From a virus, in the IMG/VR virus record IMGVR_UViG_3300042806_000268, positions 1 through 23,733 of that record: 23,733 nt of DNA, one strand, 5' to 3'. The notes under the pieces are model-generated. The model saw only the letters and a program-made list of their open reading frames with translations. It did not search any database and had not been told where the DNA came from. Position numbers and translations under genes: made by a program. Shown one piece after another: positions 21,479 through 23,733 of this stretch; within the stretch, counting starts at the first letter, position 1; the number at the start of each line of letters is the position of its first letter.

Positions 21479-22819
21479 TTACATTAAGTTAGTTACTTGA
21501 ACTTTTCTGTAGTATCTGTTCGCATTCGCAGAACCAGCACCATTGATAACCGCAGTTGCAGATGAAGCACCAGCTTCAGCAAATGGGTTAGCTTGGATAC
21601 CGTATCTCGTTTTGAAACCAATTTTTGGTTGGAACGAGTCTTGTCCTACTGCTCTCACCATTTGTAGTGGAACGTATGGACAATAGAATATTCCGGCATC
21701 ATACTGTGATGTACCTTTATATCCTACTACGAAGAACTGTTTAGCTGCTTGGTTTGCAGAATACGGATCGATATAAACTTTATATCTTCCATTTAATATT
21801 CCAGCAAAAGTGTTACCTGTGTCATCTACATTAAGATTATTGTTTAATGCAGGTGTATAGTCTAACACGCCAGCCATTTGTAGAGCAGATGCAACATCTG
21901 AAGAAGTGATCAGAATGTTACCTTTTCCTCTACGTGTTCTTTGTGCGATAAAGTTTGCTTCTCTTTCAACTTGGAACATTAAACCTTTGAAACGTTCTAC
22001 GGACCATCTTCCGTTTGAATCTGTATCTAAGTCAAATACACCAGCTGTTGTTGTAGAAACTTGAGCACCAATTTCTGAATTGATGTAAATAGTTCTTACA
22101 ACTTCTCTATTGATTTCCGCAAGGATCTCAGCAGATAAAATGTTTGCAAGTTCTGTTTCAGCATCTAAACCGTGGATTGCTTTTAGATCTTGAGCAAGTT
22201 CCATAGTGTATTCAGCTTTAAGGGCTCTTGATTTAGCAGTTACAGTCGATTTCTCGATTGAAAACGCCATTTCAGCAAAGCTATTTCCAGAAGAATCACC
22301 TAGTGCTTCAGCAGCAGCAGTTGACATTCCTGTACCAGTTGTATAAGTTCCTGGTGAAGCGTCATTTAATAACGCTGGGTTAGTTCCTGAATCAGCAGTA
22401 GATGAGTATCCACCTGTTGAAGAACCAGCTTTGTTTCTACCAGAGTAGTCAGTATCAGCAGCATCAAATAATGCTTCATTTGATGTAGCTTGTGATTGAT
22501 ATTTCGCTCTCATAGCGAAGATTAGTCCAGTTGGACCAGTCATAGGCTGTACGCCTGCTATGTCGTATGCGATAAGATTTGGCATTGCTCTTCTTACTAA
22601 AGAAATTAGGATTGGATCCCAATTTTGAATGTAAGATGAATCAGTGCTGTTTACTGGAGCAGCTTCTGACATAAATGCTCTATCTTCTCTTAGTGCTCTC
22701 TCTTGGTTTTCCAAGATAACTGCAGTTACCGCTCTTTTATAACTATCCGTAACTTTTGGGAGTTCTGGATGCTCAAGGACCGGTGACCACTTTTTAACTA
22801 ATTGTTCAGATAAGTACAT
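21479..22819 (-). CDS. 23: Major capsid protein gp23
   Basis: 446 residues. It forms the hexamers of the T4-type capsid. The N-terminus, LSEQLVKKWSPVLEHPELP (3-21) then RAVTAVILENQERAL, is the classic gp23 delta peptide. FMSEAAP (49-55) gives a likely prohead-protease site after Glu52 (consensus hydrophobic-x-Glu), so the mature protein would begin at Ala53; T4 cuts after residue 65. Later blocks such as GPTGLIFAMRAKY (about 95-107), EYTMELAQDLKAIHGLDAE and the KVYIDPYS segment are typical of the family. Length is shorter than T4 (521) and normal for marine relatives. GGGAG lies about 12 bases before the ATG. The strong terminator after it isolates this highly expressed gene; codons are richer in G/C than in its neighbours. 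Confidence 0.97.
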   Translation of the reverse strand: MYLSEQLVKKWSPVLEHPELPKVTDSYKRAVTAVILENQERALREDRAFMSEAAPVNSTDSSYIQNWDPILISLVRRAMPNLIAYDIAGVQPMTGPTGLIFAMRAKYQSQATSNEALFDAADTDYSGRNKAGSSTGGYSSTADSGTNPALLNDASPGTYTTGTGMSTAAAEALGDSSGNSFAEMAFSIEKSTVTAKSRALKAEYTMELAQDLKAIHGLDAETELANILSAEILAEINREVVRTIYINSEIGAQVSTTTAGVFDLDTDSNGRWSVERFKGLMFQVEREANFIAQRTRRGKGNILITSSDVASALQMAGVLDYTPALNNNLNVDDTGNTFAGILNGRYKVYIDPYSANQAAKQFFVVGYKGTSQYDAGIFYCPYVPLQMVRAVGQDSFQPKIGFKTRYGIQANPFAEAGASSATAVINGAGSANANRYYRKVQVTNLM

Positions 22820-22837
22820 ATCTTTTATTTTCTCCCT

Positions 22838-23733
22838 TTATTTTTTAAAACCCAATTTAATGGTGTCTTTTGTTTTTGTGATAGCGGCCGTGTAAGCAGT
22901 CATAGCGTTTGACAAATCAACTTGCGTTGTTTCGCCTTCGGCAACGTTATCTATTTCACTTTTAGATGAAATCTCTTTTGTTGAAAAGTATGACTCTTTA
23001 ATAGTCGATACTTTTTTCTTAAACTCTTCAGCATTAGAATATTCAATTTCTTCAGCTAACTTGCTAAACTTTTCTTTATTAGTATCTGGCAAGTCTTTAG
23101 ATACAGCATCTACTATATCTTGTCTTGTCAATTTACCAATTTCAGAATTTAGTTTAACGTTAGCATCGATTTGCTCGTTCAATTTCTTGTTAAGCTCTTC
23201 GATTTTAGAAGCTTGATCTTCTAACACGTCATATTTTTCGTCTGGTACGTTTATGTAATGATCTTCAAATAATTTTTTTAGACCAGTAATAAAGTCCTCA
23301 GCGATTTCGCCTTTGATACCTCGCTCAATAGCAATCTCGTTTTGTTTAATCCATTCTTCAACTACGTAGTTTAAGTATGAATCAACTTTTTCAACAAGTT
23401 CTACTCTTGTAGTATCAAGTTCTTCTTTAAGTTTTTTATTGTAACCATCTTCGATTTTTTGTTTTTCTACTTTCAATTTTGATTTGATTGCAGCTTCGAA
23501 TATAGTTGCAGCTTTTGCCTTAAATTCTTCAGTTAATTTTTCATCTCCGATTAATGCTTTTACATCATCAGAAACGTCAATAACTTCTTCTTTTTCAGTT
23601 TCTTCTACTTTTAACGTTTCGCCTGGAGTTGCAACTTTAGTAACACCAGCTTCTGTGTCTGGTTTTTTACTAGCGTCAACATCTGCAGCTTTTGCGTTTT
23701 GTGCGTCAGAAACTTTTTTATTATTTTTTGTAG
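22838..23733 (-). CDS. 22: Prohead core scaffolding protein gp22, N-terminus cut by window edge
   Basis: The frame is open from the right edge to a stop at 22838, about 298 residues; the true start lies outside the window. The internal TTG at 23476 is not a start, because the frame continues upstream with well-formed gp22-like sequence, ending FKAKAATIFEAAIKSKL just before it (T4 gp22 has a similar FKTIFEAAV motif). The protein is very rich in Glu/Lys and Ala, with a long predicted coiled coil over most of its length, as expected of the scaffold that gp23 assembles around and that is degraded by the prohead protease. Its position directly before gp23 is the T4 order 22-23; an 18-base gap with the gp23 ribosome site separates them. 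Confidence 0.92.
   Translation of the reverse strand, partial: TKNNKKVSDAQNAKAADVDASKKPDTEAGVTKVATPGETLKVEETEKEEVIDVSDDVKALIGDEKLTEEFKAKAATIFEAAIKSKLKVEKQKIEDGYNKKLKEELDTTRVELVEKVDSYLNYVVEEWIKQNEIAIERGIKGEIAEDFITGLKKLFEDHYINVPDEKYDVLEDQASKIEELNKKLNEQIDANVKLNSEIGKLTRQDIVDAVSKDLPDTNKEKFSKLAEEIEYSNAEEFKKKVSTIKESYFSTKEISSKSEIDNVAEGETTQVDLSNAMTAYTAAITKTKDTIKLGFKK

Noticed and set aside
22838-23476. gp22 as a complete 212-residue protein starting at TTG 23476
   Set aside because: The frame stays open for another 85 codons to the window edge with typical gp22 sequence, and no ribosome site precedes the TTG.

Overview
This window looks like part of the core of a T4-like myovirus genome (Tevenvirinae-type core genes, marine T4-superfamily flavour). 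Every gene I accept lies on the minus strand, so the genes are read from the right end to the left. The DNA is strongly AT-rich, with A/T-ending codons and T/A-rich spacers. The mix of T4 replication, recombination and capsid genes with Hsp20, ribosomal protein S21, a peptide deformylase, a MoxR/VWA pair and UvsW/UvsY/gp55 in this order resembles marine cyanophage and SAR11 phage genomes. No photosynthesis gene is present and the composition is very AT-rich, so a SAR11-like (Pelagibacterales) or similar low-GC marine host is my inference, not something the sequence proves.

Layout in transcription order (right to left). Virion block: prohead core scaffold gp22 (cut by the window edge), major capsid gp23 with a strong terminator, then a late-promoter unit with a small unknown protein and an AGAT-type amidinotransferase, then a tail-tube-like protein with its own exact TATAAATA late promoter. 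Recombination and late-transcription block: QueC-like PP-loop enzyme, UvsY, UvsW, an Sm-like protein, late sigma factor gp55, gp47, gp46, peptide deformylase, a 65-residue unknown and a C5-cytosine DNA methyltransferase. Middle block: a VWA/metallopeptidase protein and a MoxR/CobS-type AAA+ ATPase, each with its own upstream region, then ribosomal protein S21 and Hsp20, a structured 238-base spacer, and a ParB-like/unknown gene pair. Replication block: DUF3310-like protein, sliding clamp gp45, clamp loader gp44/gp62, RegA, and a RimK-type ATP-grasp enzyme fused to a RimB-like aspartic protease domain. At the left edge a second Sm-like gene is cut by the window end.

The genes fit together as follows. 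gp45/44/62 form the clamp and loader; gp45 is also the expected mobile activator for gp55-dependent late transcription, and gp55 carries a C-terminal hydrophobic tail like T4 gp55's clamp-binding tail. gp46/47/UvsY/UvsW drive recombination-dependent replication. RegA, S21, the RimK-RimB fusion, the deformylase and the two Sm-like proteins suggest heavy investment in control of translation. The most unusual regulatory pattern is that several promoters, both sigma-70-like (TATATT) and T4-late-like (TATAAATA), sit so close to the start codon that the predicted +1 is the A of the ATG. Those genes lack a Shine-Dalgarno sequence, while others in the window have strong ones.

No gene-free stretch exceeds about 240 bases. 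I see no tRNA, CRISPR array, insertion sequence or attachment site.
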